A stretch of DNA of 64,000 nt, from assembly GCF_003651185.1 (NCBI RefSeq), contig NZ_RCDC01000004.1, positions 1,226,659-1,290,658 on the forward strand, written 5' to 3'. Positions within the stretch are counted from its first letter, which is position 1, and each line of letters begins with the position of its first letter. This document shows, in pieces, positions 40,690-49,383 of the stretch. The position numbers and the translations under genes were made by a program. This DNA is from Stenotrophomonas rhizophila (GTDB taxonomy: Bacteria > Pseudomonadota > Gammaproteobacteria > Xanthomonadales > Xanthomonadaceae). A model generated the notes under the pieces. It was given only the letters and a program-made list of their open reading frames with translations. It searched no databases and was not told where the DNA came from.

Positions 40690-40725
40690 AATTTCACGTT
40701 AAGCGTGTGTTACGTTCGCCGCACG
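40690..40725 (+). promoter_or_regulatory. Shared upstream motif of the second TonB receptor gene
   Basis: The segment contains GTTAAG-CGTG-TGTTACG-T-TCG, matching the motif before receptor 1 in both words and spacing. It lies about 135 bp before the ATG of receptor 2. Confidence 0.5.
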
Positions 40726-40857
40726 CCGGTTTCAACTGAACGCAGAATGAAACCACCAAGGACGGCCGCCCAGGCCTGATACCGGTTCGTTGTTGAACGC
40801 AGTCAAGAAGTCCCATGGAAGGGAAAGCCACGACATCACTACTACACGGGGTTGCAC

Positions 40858-43671
40858 ATGTCTTGCCAAGGTAATTCGATCTCGCGTCATCCGCTTGCCG
40901 CCGCCGTTCTCACCGGCCTGCTGCTCACCAGCGCCTCCGTCTTCGCACAGGACAACGCCGCCACCAATCTCGATCGTGTCACTGTCACCGGGTCCTTGAT
41001 CCCGCAGACCGAGATCGAGAACCACACGCCGGTCCTGACTGTCACCGCCGAAGACATCCAGACCCGCGGCTTCACCAGCATCTCCGAAGTCCTGCAGCAG
41101 TCTTCGCTGACCACCGGTGGCCTGCAGGGCGGCCAGACCGCCGCCTCGTTCACCCAGGGCGCTGAAGCGGCCGGCATGTTCGGCCTGGATCCGGGCTATA
41201 CCAAGTACCTGATCAATGGCCGGCCGATGCTGCAGTACCCGGCGCTGTACAACGGCAGCGACGCGTTCAACAACCTCAGCGGCATTCCGATCGACATCGT
41301 CGAGCGCATTGAGATCCTGCCGGGCGGCCAGTCCTCCCTGTACGGCTCGGATGCGATCGCCGGTGTGGTCAACATCATCCTGAAAGAACGCATGGACGGC
41401 GGCGTGCTCAACGTCCGCGGGGGCGCCACCACCGAAGGCGGCGGCAACAACATCCGCGTCAGCGGTGCCAAGGGCTTCAACAGCGCCGATGACCGCTTCA
41501 ATGCGCTGGTCAATGTGCAGTACGAAAAGAGCAACCCGATCTGGGGCTACCAGCGCGACCTGACCCGCACCAACAACCGCGTCGGCTACAGCGCGCAGGT
41601 GCCGGCCAACGATTTCCTGGTCTATCTGCCGGCGGACAACAACGCGTTCGTGATGATGGATCCGACCCGCTGCGCCAGCGTCGCCGGCCAGTTCGGCGGC
41701 ACCACCGTGCTGGGCACCCGCGCGGCCGGCGAGTCCTGCGGTTCGGCCTACGGCGCCGGCTACCGCACACTGAAGAACGACAAGGAGAGCAGCCAGTTCT
41801 ACAGCTCGATGACGTTCGATGTGAACGACAACTTCACCCTGTTCGCCGATGCGTTGTACAGCCTGGAAGAGGTCAAGTACACGCCGGGTTCGGGCTATAC
41901 GTTCTGGGGCAGCGACCTGAGTTTCGGCGCGTTCTATGACCAGGACACCGATCAGTACATGAACCTGCAGCGCGCGTTCGCGCCCGAAGACATCGGGCCG
42001 AACGGCTACAAGGACATCCTCAACACCGACCGCAACAAGGCCTACCAGGTCACCCTGGGCGGGCGTGGCACCTTCGGCAACTGGGACTACAGCGCCAGCT
42101 TCAGCCGCGGCGAGTACAAGCTCACCGAGCGCGGCTTCGTGCGCTGGGCCGATGACATCGACAGCTACTTCGAAGACCGCGTGCTCGGCCCGGTGCTGGG
42201 CACCACCGATGACGGCTACAACATCTACAGCCCGAACTGGGGCGCGTTCTATTCGCAGCTGCCGGCCGGTGATTTCCAGAGCTTCACCGGCTACACCTAC
42301 AACCAGAGCAAGACCTGGCAGAACCTGGGCCGCTTCCAGATCACCAACGGCTCGCTGTTCACCCTGCCCGGTGGCGATGCAGGTTTCGCCGTGGTCGCCG
42401 AAGCCGGCAGCGAAGGCTGGGACTACCGCCCGGACGAGCGCTTGATGGATGGCAGCGTGTGGGGCACCACCTCGGTAGCCGGCAATGGCCATCGCAGCAA
42501 CTACGCCGTCACCTCCGAACTGCGCCTGCCGCTGATCGACTCGCTGACCGTCACCGGTTCGGGCCGCTATGACGCCTACAAGATCGCCGACAACACCGTC
42601 GACAAGGCCACCTACAGCGTCGGCGTGGAGTTCCGTCCGATCGAAAGCCTGCTGTTCCGCGGCAAGTACGGCACTGCGTTCCGTGCGCCGACCCTGCCCG
42701 ATGCCTTCCAGGGCGAGAGCGGCTACTACGCCAACGGCGCGGTCGATTACTACCGTTGCGGCCAGCTCGGCTACGCCCCGGCCGATACCCTGGCCTGCCC
42801 GTACGGCAACGAATCGGTGTTCGGCGTGCAGGCCGGCAACACCGAGCTGGAACCGATCACCGCCGATGTCTGGAATGCCGGCGTGGTCTGGGCACCGATG
42901 AATAACCTCTCTGTCTCGGTGGACTACTACAACTGGAAGATCGACAACGAAGTCGACACCCTGAGCTCGGACCAGCTGCTGCGCGCGGAATACTACTGCC
43001 GCAATGGCCAGGGCAACCCGACCTCGGCCAGCTGCGAGAACGTCGCGGACTGGATCACCCGCGATGCCGCCGGCAACATCGAGCAGATCTTCACGCCCAA
43101 GCTCAACGTCGCGCGCCAGAACCTGCAGGCCCTGACGGCCAGCTTCAAGTACGTGCAGGACATCGGCCGCTTCGGCTCGCTGCAGTTCGCCAGCAACTAC
43201 ACCAACATCCTCAAGCGCGAGCTGCAGCCGCAGCCGGGCGATGACTACCTGGATCTGCTGCGCGACCCGTATGCGATGTGGTACTACGACGCCTACGCCA
43301 AGGTCCGTACCGATGGGTCGGTGGGCTGGGCCAAGGACCGCTGGACCACCACGCTGTACTTCAACTACATCGGCAAGACGCCGAACTACATGTCCTACCT
43401 GGGCGAGAGCTTCGACTACGTCCACCCGTCCGGTTACAAGGCTGGCAAGTGGGGCTCGTACACCACCTACAACCTGAGCGTGAACTACCGGGCGTTGGAC
43501 AACCTCACCCTCTCGGTGATGGTCAGCAACGTGTTCAACAAGATGCCCGACGGCCAGGCCCACAGCTACGCCGGCAACATCGCCTCGCCGTACAACAGCA
43601 GCATCTACAACCCGTACGGCCGCGCGGTGTATGTGCAGGCCAAGTACGATTTCGGCACCAAGACCAACTGA
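40858..43671 (+). CDS. TonB-dependent outer membrane receptor, paralogue 2
   Basis: A 937-residue receptor that closely resembles the preceding gene throughout: the same TonB-box region (LDRVTVTGSLIPQTEIE), the same plug (PGYTKYLINGRPM, DIVERIEILPGG) and the same barrel end (VYVQAKYDFGTKTN). Differences concentrate in extracellular loops, for example around NDFLVYLPADNN and YTPGSGYTFWGSD, which suggests different substrates. The ATG at 40858 has GGGG seven bases upstream; a TTG two codons earlier is unlikely. A signal peptide ends near SVFAQ. Confidence 0.93.
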   Translation: MSCQGNSISRHPLAAAVLTGLLLTSASVFAQDNAATNLDRVTVTGSLIPQTEIENHTPVLTVTAEDIQTRGFTSISEVLQQSSLTTGGLQGGQTAASFTQGAEAAGMFGLDPGYTKYLINGRPMLQYPALYNGSDAFNNLSGIPIDIVERIEILPGGQSSLYGSDAIAGVVNIILKERMDGGVLNVRGGATTEGGGNNIRVSGAKGFNSADDRFNALVNVQYEKSNPIWGYQRDLTRTNNRVGYSAQVPANDFLVYLPADNNAFVMMDPTRCASVAGQFGGTTVLGTRAAGESCGSAYGAGYRTLKNDKESSQFYSSMTFDVNDNFTLFADALYSLEEVKYTPGSGYTFWGSDLSFGAFYDQDTDQYMNLQRAFAPEDIGPNGYKDILNTDRNKAYQVTLGGRGTFGNWDYSASFSRGEYKLTERGFVRWADDIDSYFEDRVLGPVLGTTDDGYNIYSPNWGAFYSQLPAGDFQSFTGYTYNQSKTWQNLGRFQITNGSLFTLPGGDAGFAVVAEAGSEGWDYRPDERLMDGSVWGTTSVAGNGHRSNYAVTSELRLPLIDSLTVTGSGRYDAYKIADNTVDKATYSVGVEFRPIESLLFRGKYGTAFRAPTLPDAFQGESGYYANGAVDYYRCGQLGYAPADTLACPYGNESVFGVQAGNTELEPITADVWNAGVVWAPMNNLSVSVDYYNWKIDNEVDTLSSDQLLRAEYYCRNGQGNPTSASCENVADWITRDAAGNIEQIFTPKLNVARQNLQALTASFKYVQDIGRFGSLQFASNYTNILKRELQPQPGDDYLDLLRDPYAMWYYDAYAKVRTDGSVGWAKDRWTTTLYFNYIGKTPNYMSYLGESFDYVHPSGYKAGKWGSYTTYNLSVNYRALDNLTLSVMVSNVFNKMPDGQAHSYAGNIASPYNSSIYNPYGRAVYVQAKYDFGTKTN

Positions 43672-43697
43672 GCCGCCCCCAGGGATGACACCCCCAG

Positions 43698-43725
43698 GCC
43701 CCGCCGCAAGGCGGGGCTTTTCTTG
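43698..43725 (+). terminator. Rho-independent terminator after receptor 2
   Basis: The stem GCCCCGCC-GCAA-GGCGGGGC followed by TTTTCTT lies about 25 bp after the receptor stop. Confidence 0.85.
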
Positions 43726-43887
43726 TCCGCCCGGGGCCAGGGCCACGTCCGCAGTTGACCGGATCGGGCCTCTTGCCATCGGCCATGACCTTCGACACCC
43801 TTGCAGGCCGGGCCAGCGGCGTATCGTCTGGCCCACAGGCCCTTCCGGGCCATTCCTGCATGACTTTCCGGCCTGGAGGCCAATCAC

Positions 43888-45999
43888 GTGATCGCTCGTA
43901 CACCCAAACTGGTACTGCTGACCCTGGCCGTTTCGGCCGCGCTGGTCGGCTGCGGCAAGAACGAAACCCCGGCCACGGACAGCGCAGCCTCCACCGCCGC
44001 GCCGGCGGCCCCCGCCGCCACCGAGTACACGCTCGACGAGAGCAAGCTGCCGGCCTACAACGCCTTCCACCCGTCCGATCTGGACACCAGCATGGACGCC
44101 TGCGGTGCGTTCGGTGACTACGTCAACAGCAAGTGGCTGGCCGCCAATGAGATCCCGGCCGACCGCACCAGCTGGGGCGCCTTCACCATCCTGGACGAGC
44201 GCTCGGTCGCCGTGCAGCACCAGCTCGCCGAGCAGGTCGCGGCGGTCAAGAACCCGGCCGGCATCGAAAAGATCGTCGGCGACTTCTGGGCCACCGGCAT
44301 GGACGAAGCCAAGATCAATGCCCAGGGCATCGAGCCGATCAAGGCCGAACTGACCGCCATCGACGGCCTGCAGGACAAGGACGCGATCGCCAACTACCTG
44401 CGCACCAGCGCGGCCAAGGGCGAGAACGTGCTGTTCGGCTTCGGCCCGGAAGCGGACTTCAAGAATTCCAGCATGAACCTGGCCTACGCCAGCCAGGGCG
44501 GCCTCGGCCTGCCCGACACCACTTACTACACCGACGCCAAGAACGCCGACAAGCTCAAGGCCTACCAGGCCCATGTGGCCAAGGTGCTGGAACTGGCCGG
44601 CGTGGCCACGGCCGATGCCGAGAAGCAGGCCGCCGATGTGGTCAAGTTCGAAACCCGCCTGGCCAAGGCCTCCAAGTCCAGCGTCGAGCTCTCGCGCGAT
44701 GTCTCGCTGTTCTACAACCCGGTCACCGTGGCCGATGCGGACGCGCTGACCCCGAACTTCAGCTGGACCGAGTTCTTCAAGGCCCAGGGCATCGCCGCGC
44801 CGGAGAAGTTCTCGCTGGCCATGCCGAGCTTCCACCAGGAAGTGAGCAAGGCGCTGGGCGACACCGACCCGTCGGTGTGGCGCGCCTACCTGCGCTTCCA
44901 CACCGTGGACGGCGCCTCGCCGTACCTGGCCGATGCCTTCGTCAACGAGAACTACAACTTCTACGGTAAGACCCTGAACGGTCAGAAGGAGCAGAAGCCG
45001 CGTTGGAAGCGCGTGCTGGGCACCATCGAAAACGATGCCGGCGATGCGTTCGGCCAGCTGTACGTCAAGGTCGCGTTCTCGCCGGAAGCCAAGGCCAAGA
45101 TGGAAGAACTGGTCAAGAACCTGGCCGCCTCGCTCAAGGAGCGCATCCAGGGCCTGACCTGGATGAGCGACGAGACCAAGGCCAAGGCGATCGCCAAGTG
45201 GGAAACCTTCACCCCGAAGATCGGCTACCCGGACAAGTGGCGTGACTGGAGCGGCCTGACCACCGGTCGCGACAGCTACCTGGGCAACGTGCGCGCGGCG
45301 AACGAATTCAATTACAAGTTCGCGCTGTCCAAGATCGGCCAGCCGGTGGACAAGACCGAGTGGGGCATGACCCCGCAGACGGTCAATGCCTACTACAACC
45401 CGCTGCAGAACGAGATCGTGTTCCCGGCCGCCATCCTGCAGCCGCCGTTCTTCGACCCCAAGGCCGATGATGCGCTGAACTACGGCGGCATCGGTGCGGT
45501 GATCGGCCACGAAATGACCCACGGTTATGACGACCAGGGCAGCCGCTTCGGGCCGACCGGCAACTTCGAGAACTGGTGGACCGAGGCGGACACCAAGAAC
45601 TTCAGCGGCCTGACCGGCAAGCTGATCAAGCAGTTCGACGGTTACAAGGTGGACGGCCAGCCGGTCAACGGCAAGCTGACCCTGGGCGAGAACATCGCCG
45701 ACCTGGGTGGCCTGGCCACCGCCTACGACGCCCTGCAGAAGGCCTCGGCCGGCAAGGAAGACCCGAAGGTCGACGGCTTTACCCGCGACCAGCGCTTCTT
45801 CTTCAACTGGGCCACCGTGTGGCGCACCAAGTACACCCCGGAGAACATGAAGGTCCGTCTGGCGACCGACCCGCATGCCCCGGCGCAGTTCCGTGCGATG
45901 GGTGCCCCGTCGAACCTGCCGACCTTTGCCGCTGCGTTCCAGTGCAAAGCCGGTTCGCCGATGGTGCGCGCCGGCGACCAGCAGGTGGTGATCTGGTAA
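43888..45999 (+). CDS. M13 family zinc metallopeptidase, predicted lipoprotein
   Basis: A neprilysin/PepO-type endopeptidase that would cut short peptides in the periplasm or on the outer membrane. From a GTG with GGAGG upstream it has 703 residues. The signal sequence ends in the lipobox LVGC (Cys22). Catalytic features are complete: substrate-binding NAYYNP at 500-505, zinc ligands in GHEMTHGYDDQG (His541, His545) and Glu601 in GENIADLGG. It follows two TonB receptors and precedes a degenerate paralogue. Confidence 0.93.
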   Translation: MIARTPKLVLLTLAVSAALVGCGKNETPATDSAASTAAPAAPAATEYTLDESKLPAYNAFHPSDLDTSMDACGAFGDYVNSKWLAANEIPADRTSWGAFTILDERSVAVQHQLAEQVAAVKNPAGIEKIVGDFWATGMDEAKINAQGIEPIKAELTAIDGLQDKDAIANYLRTSAAKGENVLFGFGPEADFKNSSMNLAYASQGGLGLPDTTYYTDAKNADKLKAYQAHVAKVLELAGVATADAEKQAADVVKFETRLAKASKSSVELSRDVSLFYNPVTVADADALTPNFSWTEFFKAQGIAAPEKFSLAMPSFHQEVSKALGDTDPSVWRAYLRFHTVDGASPYLADAFVNENYNFYGKTLNGQKEQKPRWKRVLGTIENDAGDAFGQLYVKVAFSPEAKAKMEELVKNLAASLKERIQGLTWMSDETKAKAIAKWETFTPKIGYPDKWRDWSGLTTGRDSYLGNVRAANEFNYKFALSKIGQPVDKTEWGMTPQTVNAYYNPLQNEIVFPAAILQPPFFDPKADDALNYGGIGAVIGHEMTHGYDDQGSRFGPTGNFENWWTEADTKNFSGLTGKLIKQFDGYKVDGQPVNGKLTLGENIADLGGLATAYDALQKASAGKEDPKVDGFTRDQRFFFNWATVWRTKYTPENMKVRLATDPHAPAQFRAMGAPSNLPTFAAAFQCKAGSPMVRAGDQQVVIW

Positions 46000-46029
46000 G
46001 CCATCGCGCCCACGCGTGAGGTGATGCAT

Positions 46030-46064
46030 GCAAAGGCCCGGGATCTCCCGGGCCTTTGCTTTTG
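46030..46064 (+). terminator. Rho-independent terminator between the M13 genes
   Basis: The hairpin GCAAAGGCCCGGG-ATCT-CCCGGGCCTTTGC with TTTTG following separates the two peptidase genes, so the second probably has its own promoter. Confidence 0.85.
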
Positions 46065-46143
46065 CGGCGCATGCTCCCCATCACGCTCGTTTCGCTTTGC
46101 TTGGTACACTCGCGCGATCCCAATCCTGCTGGATTCGCTTTAC

Positions 46144-48156
46144 ATGTCCAACCTCCGTCCGCTCGCCATTGCCCTGGGCCTGAGCCTGGCCTCCCTGGTC
46201 ATCGCACACGATGCGCACGCCGCGCCGAAGAAGAAGGCCGCCGCCCGCGCGCCGGCCGTCAGCGCCCAGTGCAGCGACTTCTACGAGGCCACCAACGCGA
46301 CCTGGCTGAAAGCCAATCCGGTGCCGCAGACCGGTGCCACCACCGCACTGGGCCAGCTGGCCGACCGCGCGCGCCAGCAGCAGCGTGAACTGCTGGATGG
46401 GGCGATGACCGCACCGCAGGGCAACGTGCAGAAGCTGCTCGGCGACTTCTGGGCCAGCGGCCTGGACGAGGCCGCGGTGGAAGCCGACGGTTCCAACCCG
46501 ATCGCCCCGTTGCTGACCCGCATCAACGCGATCAAGAAGGCCAAGGACGTGCCGGCCTCGATCGCCGCGCTGCACCAGGTCGGCATCCCGGTGGCCTTCA
46601 ACTTTGCCCCGGACGTGGACCTGAAGGCGCTGGACCGCCACATCGGTTACTTCATGCAGGGCGGCATGGGCCTGCCGGACCCGGCGTTCTATACCCGTAC
46701 CGATGCCGACACCGTCGCGCTGATGGCGCGCTACCGTACTTACGTCAAGCAGGTGCTGGCGCTGACCGGTACCCCGGCTGACAAGCTCGATGCCGAATCG
46801 CAGTCGGTGATCGCGCTGGAGACCGAGCTGGCGCGCAATGCGCAGTCGCTGGCCGGCATCAACAATCCGTTCAACAACTACGCGCCGATCTCCACCAAGG
46901 AGCTCAACAGCCGTTACCGCAACCTGCAGCTGGAGGCCTTCCTGAAGGCACAGGGCGTCAATGACGACCTGGTCTCGCTGTCCGATCCGGCGCTGTTCAA
47001 GCAGCTCGACGGCATGGTCACCCGGCTCAAGCCGGAACAGTGGAAGGTCTACCTGCGCTGGCGCGTGGGTGATGCGATGGCCCCGTACCTGTCCAAGGCC
47101 TACCGCGATGCCGAATTCGAATTCCGTGGCCGTGTGATGCGTGGCCAGACCCTGCCGCCGGCGCGCTGGGAGCAGGTGCTGGATGCGATCAACGTGGCTG
47201 CCGGCCCGATGGTCGGCCGCGAATATGCGGCCAAGCACCTGTCGGCCGACGACCGTCGCAAGGCAGCGCTGGTCGTGGACAAGATCCGCGAAGTGCAGAT
47301 CGATGCGGTCAAGCGCAGCACCTGGATGAGCGATGAGGCCAAGACCGAAGCACAGGCCAAGCTGGCTGCGCTGAAGATCGAGATCGGCACCCCGCTGCGC
47401 GATCTGGACTACACGGTGCAGCCGATGGGCCGCGGTAGCTTCGGCGGCAACATGCTGATCGCCTCCACCTGGCGCCACCGCGAGGAAATGAAGCGCATCG
47501 GCAAGGGCAACGCCGACCGCCGCTGGGACGTGCTGCCGCAGCAGCCGGCACTGGCGTATGACATCGCGCAGAACCGCCTGATCGTCACCGCCGCCGTGCT
47601 GCAGGGCCCGGTGTTCAATGCCAAGGGCGATACCGCCGACCTGTTCGGCAGCTACGGCGCGCTCGTCGCGCACGAACTGACCCGTGCGATCGACGCCAAG
47701 GGCGCGCTGGTGGATGCCAAGGGCGAACTGCGCAGCTGGTGGACCCCGGCCGACAAGACCGCCTGGACCCTGTTCGGCAACCGCGTGGCCGCGCAGTACA
47801 GCGGCTACGACTACCCGGGCGTGAAGGGTGCCAAGGTCAACGGTGAACTCACCCGCGAAGAGAATCTGGCCGACCTGGCCGGTCTGGAACTGGCGTGGGA
47901 GGCTTACAAGGCTGTCGAACCGGCGGCCAAGCCGGCCGCCCAGCAGGGCTTCTTCCGTGCGTGGGCGAGCCTGTGGCCGCAGCAGCTGTCGCCGAACGTG
48001 GCCGCCCAGCGCGTGACCTCGGACATCCTGGCCCCGGGCCGCTGGCGCACGAATGGCCCGCTGTCCAACCTGCCGGCCTTCGGTGCCACCTTCACCTGCA
48101 AGCCCGGCCAGCCGATGCAGCGCGTGGACAACGACCAGATCAAGGTCTGGCGCTGA
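46144..48156 (+). CDS. M13 family peptidase homologue with a disrupted zinc site (probable pseudo-enzyme)
   Basis: A 670-residue secreted paralogue of the preceding M13 peptidase, starting MSNLRPLAIALGLSLASLVI with a signal peptide ending near AHA. The fold is intact along its length, but the zinc motif is HELTR (residues 510-514) in place of HExxH. The codon is CGT, one base from His CAT, so the second zinc ligand is missing. The NAYY substrate motif is LAYD (470-473). Glu573 of the third motif (EENLADLAG) remains. The frame is open, with no stop or frameshift, suggesting a kept non-catalytic role. Confidence 0.9.
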   Translation: MSNLRPLAIALGLSLASLVIAHDAHAAPKKKAAARAPAVSAQCSDFYEATNATWLKANPVPQTGATTALGQLADRARQQQRELLDGAMTAPQGNVQKLLGDFWASGLDEAAVEADGSNPIAPLLTRINAIKKAKDVPASIAALHQVGIPVAFNFAPDVDLKALDRHIGYFMQGGMGLPDPAFYTRTDADTVALMARYRTYVKQVLALTGTPADKLDAESQSVIALETELARNAQSLAGINNPFNNYAPISTKELNSRYRNLQLEAFLKAQGVNDDLVSLSDPALFKQLDGMVTRLKPEQWKVYLRWRVGDAMAPYLSKAYRDAEFEFRGRVMRGQTLPPARWEQVLDAINVAAGPMVGREYAAKHLSADDRRKAALVVDKIREVQIDAVKRSTWMSDEAKTEAQAKLAALKIEIGTPLRDLDYTVQPMGRGSFGGNMLIASTWRHREEMKRIGKGNADRRWDVLPQQPALAYDIAQNRLIVTAAVLQGPVFNAKGDTADLFGSYGALVAHELTRAIDAKGALVDAKGELRSWWTPADKTAWTLFGNRVAAQYSGYDYPGVKGAKVNGELTREENLADLAGLELAWEAYKAVEPAAKPAAQQGFFRAWASLWPQQLSPNVAAQRVTSDILAPGRWRTNGPLSNLPAFGATFTCKPGQPMQRVDNDQIKVWR

Positions 48157-48171
48157 GTCTGGCTATGTAGC

Positions 48172-48208
48172 AAACGAAAAGGGCGCCCACTGGGCGCCCT
48201 TTTCGTTT
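48172..48208. terminator. Bidirectional terminator
   Basis: The long stem AAACGAAAAGGGCGCCCA-CTGGGCGCCCTTTTCGTTT lies between the convergent M13 homologue and rhomboid genes, with symmetrical A/T flanks. Confidence 0.85.
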
Positions 48209-48212
48209 AACG

Positions 48213-48245
48213 GGGACGGAGGTGGTTATTAACTACCTCCGTCCC
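48213..48245. repeat. Inverted repeat GGGACGGAGGTGGTT / AACTACCTCCGTCCC
   Basis: A 15-bp stem with one mismatch and a 3-base AT spacer lies next to the terminator. GGGACGGAGG-type stems occur as dispersed repeats in xanthomonads, some linked to REP-associated transposases. Only one copy is seen here. Confidence 0.55.
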
Positions 48246-48256
48246 TGTTATTTGCC

Positions 48257-48931
48257 TTACTTGATGCTGCGCAGGTGGTTGGGACGCTTCGGCGGGCCCG
48301 GCGGACGTCGGTTGTTGAACGGTGGTTGGCCGCGCCAGTAGCGGATCAACAGCCAGCCGAACAGCATGCCGCCCAAGTGCGCGAAGTGGGCCACGCCCGG
48401 CTGCCAGCCGGTGGCGCCCAGCATCAGTTCCATCGCGCCGAACACGATCACGAAGGTACGTGCCTTCATCGGGATCGGCGGGAACAGCAGCATCACCCGC
48501 TGGTTGGGGAACAGCATGCCGTAGGCCAGCAACAGGCCGAACACGCCACCCGAAGCACCCAGCACCGTGGCCGGGTCGGCCAGCATCATGCCGACCAGCA
48601 GCTGGCACAGGCCGGCGCCGGCGACGCACACCAGGTAATAGGTGAGGAAGCGTTTTTCGCCCCAGGTCTGTTCCAGCGGCGCACCGAACATGAAGAGCGC
48701 GAGCATGTTGAAGAACAGATGGCCGAAGCTGCCATGCAGGAAGCCATAGGTCAGCAGCTGCCAGGGCTGGAAATTGCCGCCCGGCGAGAACGGATCGAAG
48801 CCGCCCCCCAGAGGCTGCAGCATGAAGGGCTCGAACGTGGCATTGCCAAGCAGGAACGGCTGCTGCAGCAGGAACAGCAGGGCATTGGCGATCAGCAACG
48901 CTTTGGTGACAGTGGGCAGGCGCGGAAACAT
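48257..48931 (-). CDS. Rhomboid family intramembrane serine protease
   Basis: A 224-residue polytopic protease that cuts transmembrane proteins within the membrane. Six hydrophobic segments are visible. Catalytic Ser127 lies in LGASGGVFGLLLA and His185 in AHFAHLGGMLFG, and the first-loop HGSFGHLFFNMLALFMFG is typical. The start ATG 48929-48931 (MFPRLPTVTKALL) fits the family, while upstream sequence does not. The short polar tail (NNRRPPGPPKRPNHLRSIK) is cytoplasmic or variable. Substrate unknown. Confidence 0.92.
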   Translation of the reverse strand: MFPRLPTVTKALLIANALLFLLQQPFLLGNATFEPFMLQPLGGGFDPFSPGGNFQPWQLLTYGFLHGSFGHLFFNMLALFMFGAPLEQTWGEKRFLTYYLVCVAGAGLCQLLVGMMLADPATVLGASGGVFGLLLAYGMLFPNQRVMLLFPPIPMKARTFVIVFGAMELMLGATGWQPGVAHFAHLGGMLFGWLLIRYWRGQPPFNNRRPPGPPKRPNHLRSIK

Positions 48932-49020
48932 GAGGGCATCCTTTGGAACTGCGCCCATCATAGCCGCAGCACCCGGCCGCGATCTGCGCGCCAGCGCGGG
49001 CATTCAACGCGCAGGCAGCG

Positions 49021-49383
49021 TCAGCCCGGTCCCCACAGGGCGGCATCCAGATCATTGGCACCGGCCACCGGCATGCCCTTGACCCGCCCCCGCTCGATCG
49101 CCACGCCCTCGGCGCGCAGCCGCTGGCTCTGTTCTTTCCACCCGGCCGAGCCTTCCGGCATCGCGATGCGCCCGTCCGAGCGCAGCACGCGGTGCCACGG
49201 CAGTTCCGGGTCGTCATTCATGCCAAGCACGCGTGCGGTCAGCCGCGCCCTGCCCGGCAGCCCGGCCTTGGCGGCGACCTGGCCATAGCCCATCACCTGC
49301 CCGCGCGGAATCGCCCGGATCACCGCCAGAATCCGTGCACGCGCCTGCGCCGCCGGGTCATCGCCCACGGCGGCCGCGTTCAC
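49021..49383 (-). CDS. Alkyltransferase-like DNA-binding protein (ATL)
   Basis: A 120-residue protein with the DNA-binding domain of O6-alkylguanine transferases (RARILAVIRAIPRGQVMGYGQVA, GRARLTARVLGMN). The active-site PCHRV is PWHRV, with Trp63 in place of the alkyl-accepting cysteine. Such ATL proteins bind O6-alkylguanine and flag it for nucleotide excision repair without removing it themselves. The GTG start overlaps the stop of the EamA gene (GTGA). Assignment is strong; a damage-repair role is from the family. Confidence 0.9.
   Translation of the reverse strand: MNAAAVGDDPAAQARARILAVIRAIPRGQVMGYGQVAAKAGLPGRARLTARVLGMNDDPELPWHRVLRSDGRIAMPEGSAGWKEQSQRLRAEGVAIERGRVKGMPVAGANDLDAALWGPG

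Larger units (their letters stand above)
40328..40857. other. Long leader region between the two receptor genes
   Basis: This 530-bp gap starts with a terminator (40386-40412). It then becomes clearly AT-rich from about 40545 to 40740, including AACATAAATAAAATTTC, and contains the GTTAAG/TGTTACG motif. No open frame of note is present on either strand. The region probably holds the promoter and an untranslated leader of ~130 bases for the second receptor gene. Confidence 0.6.

Noticed and set aside
40732..46029. A very long open frame (over 1700 codons) on the minus strand opposite the receptor and peptidase genes
   Set aside because: The plus-strand genes have clear signal peptides, motifs and terminators. 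The antisense frame is open only because of strong GC bias at third positions, and its translation is low-complexity without domains.
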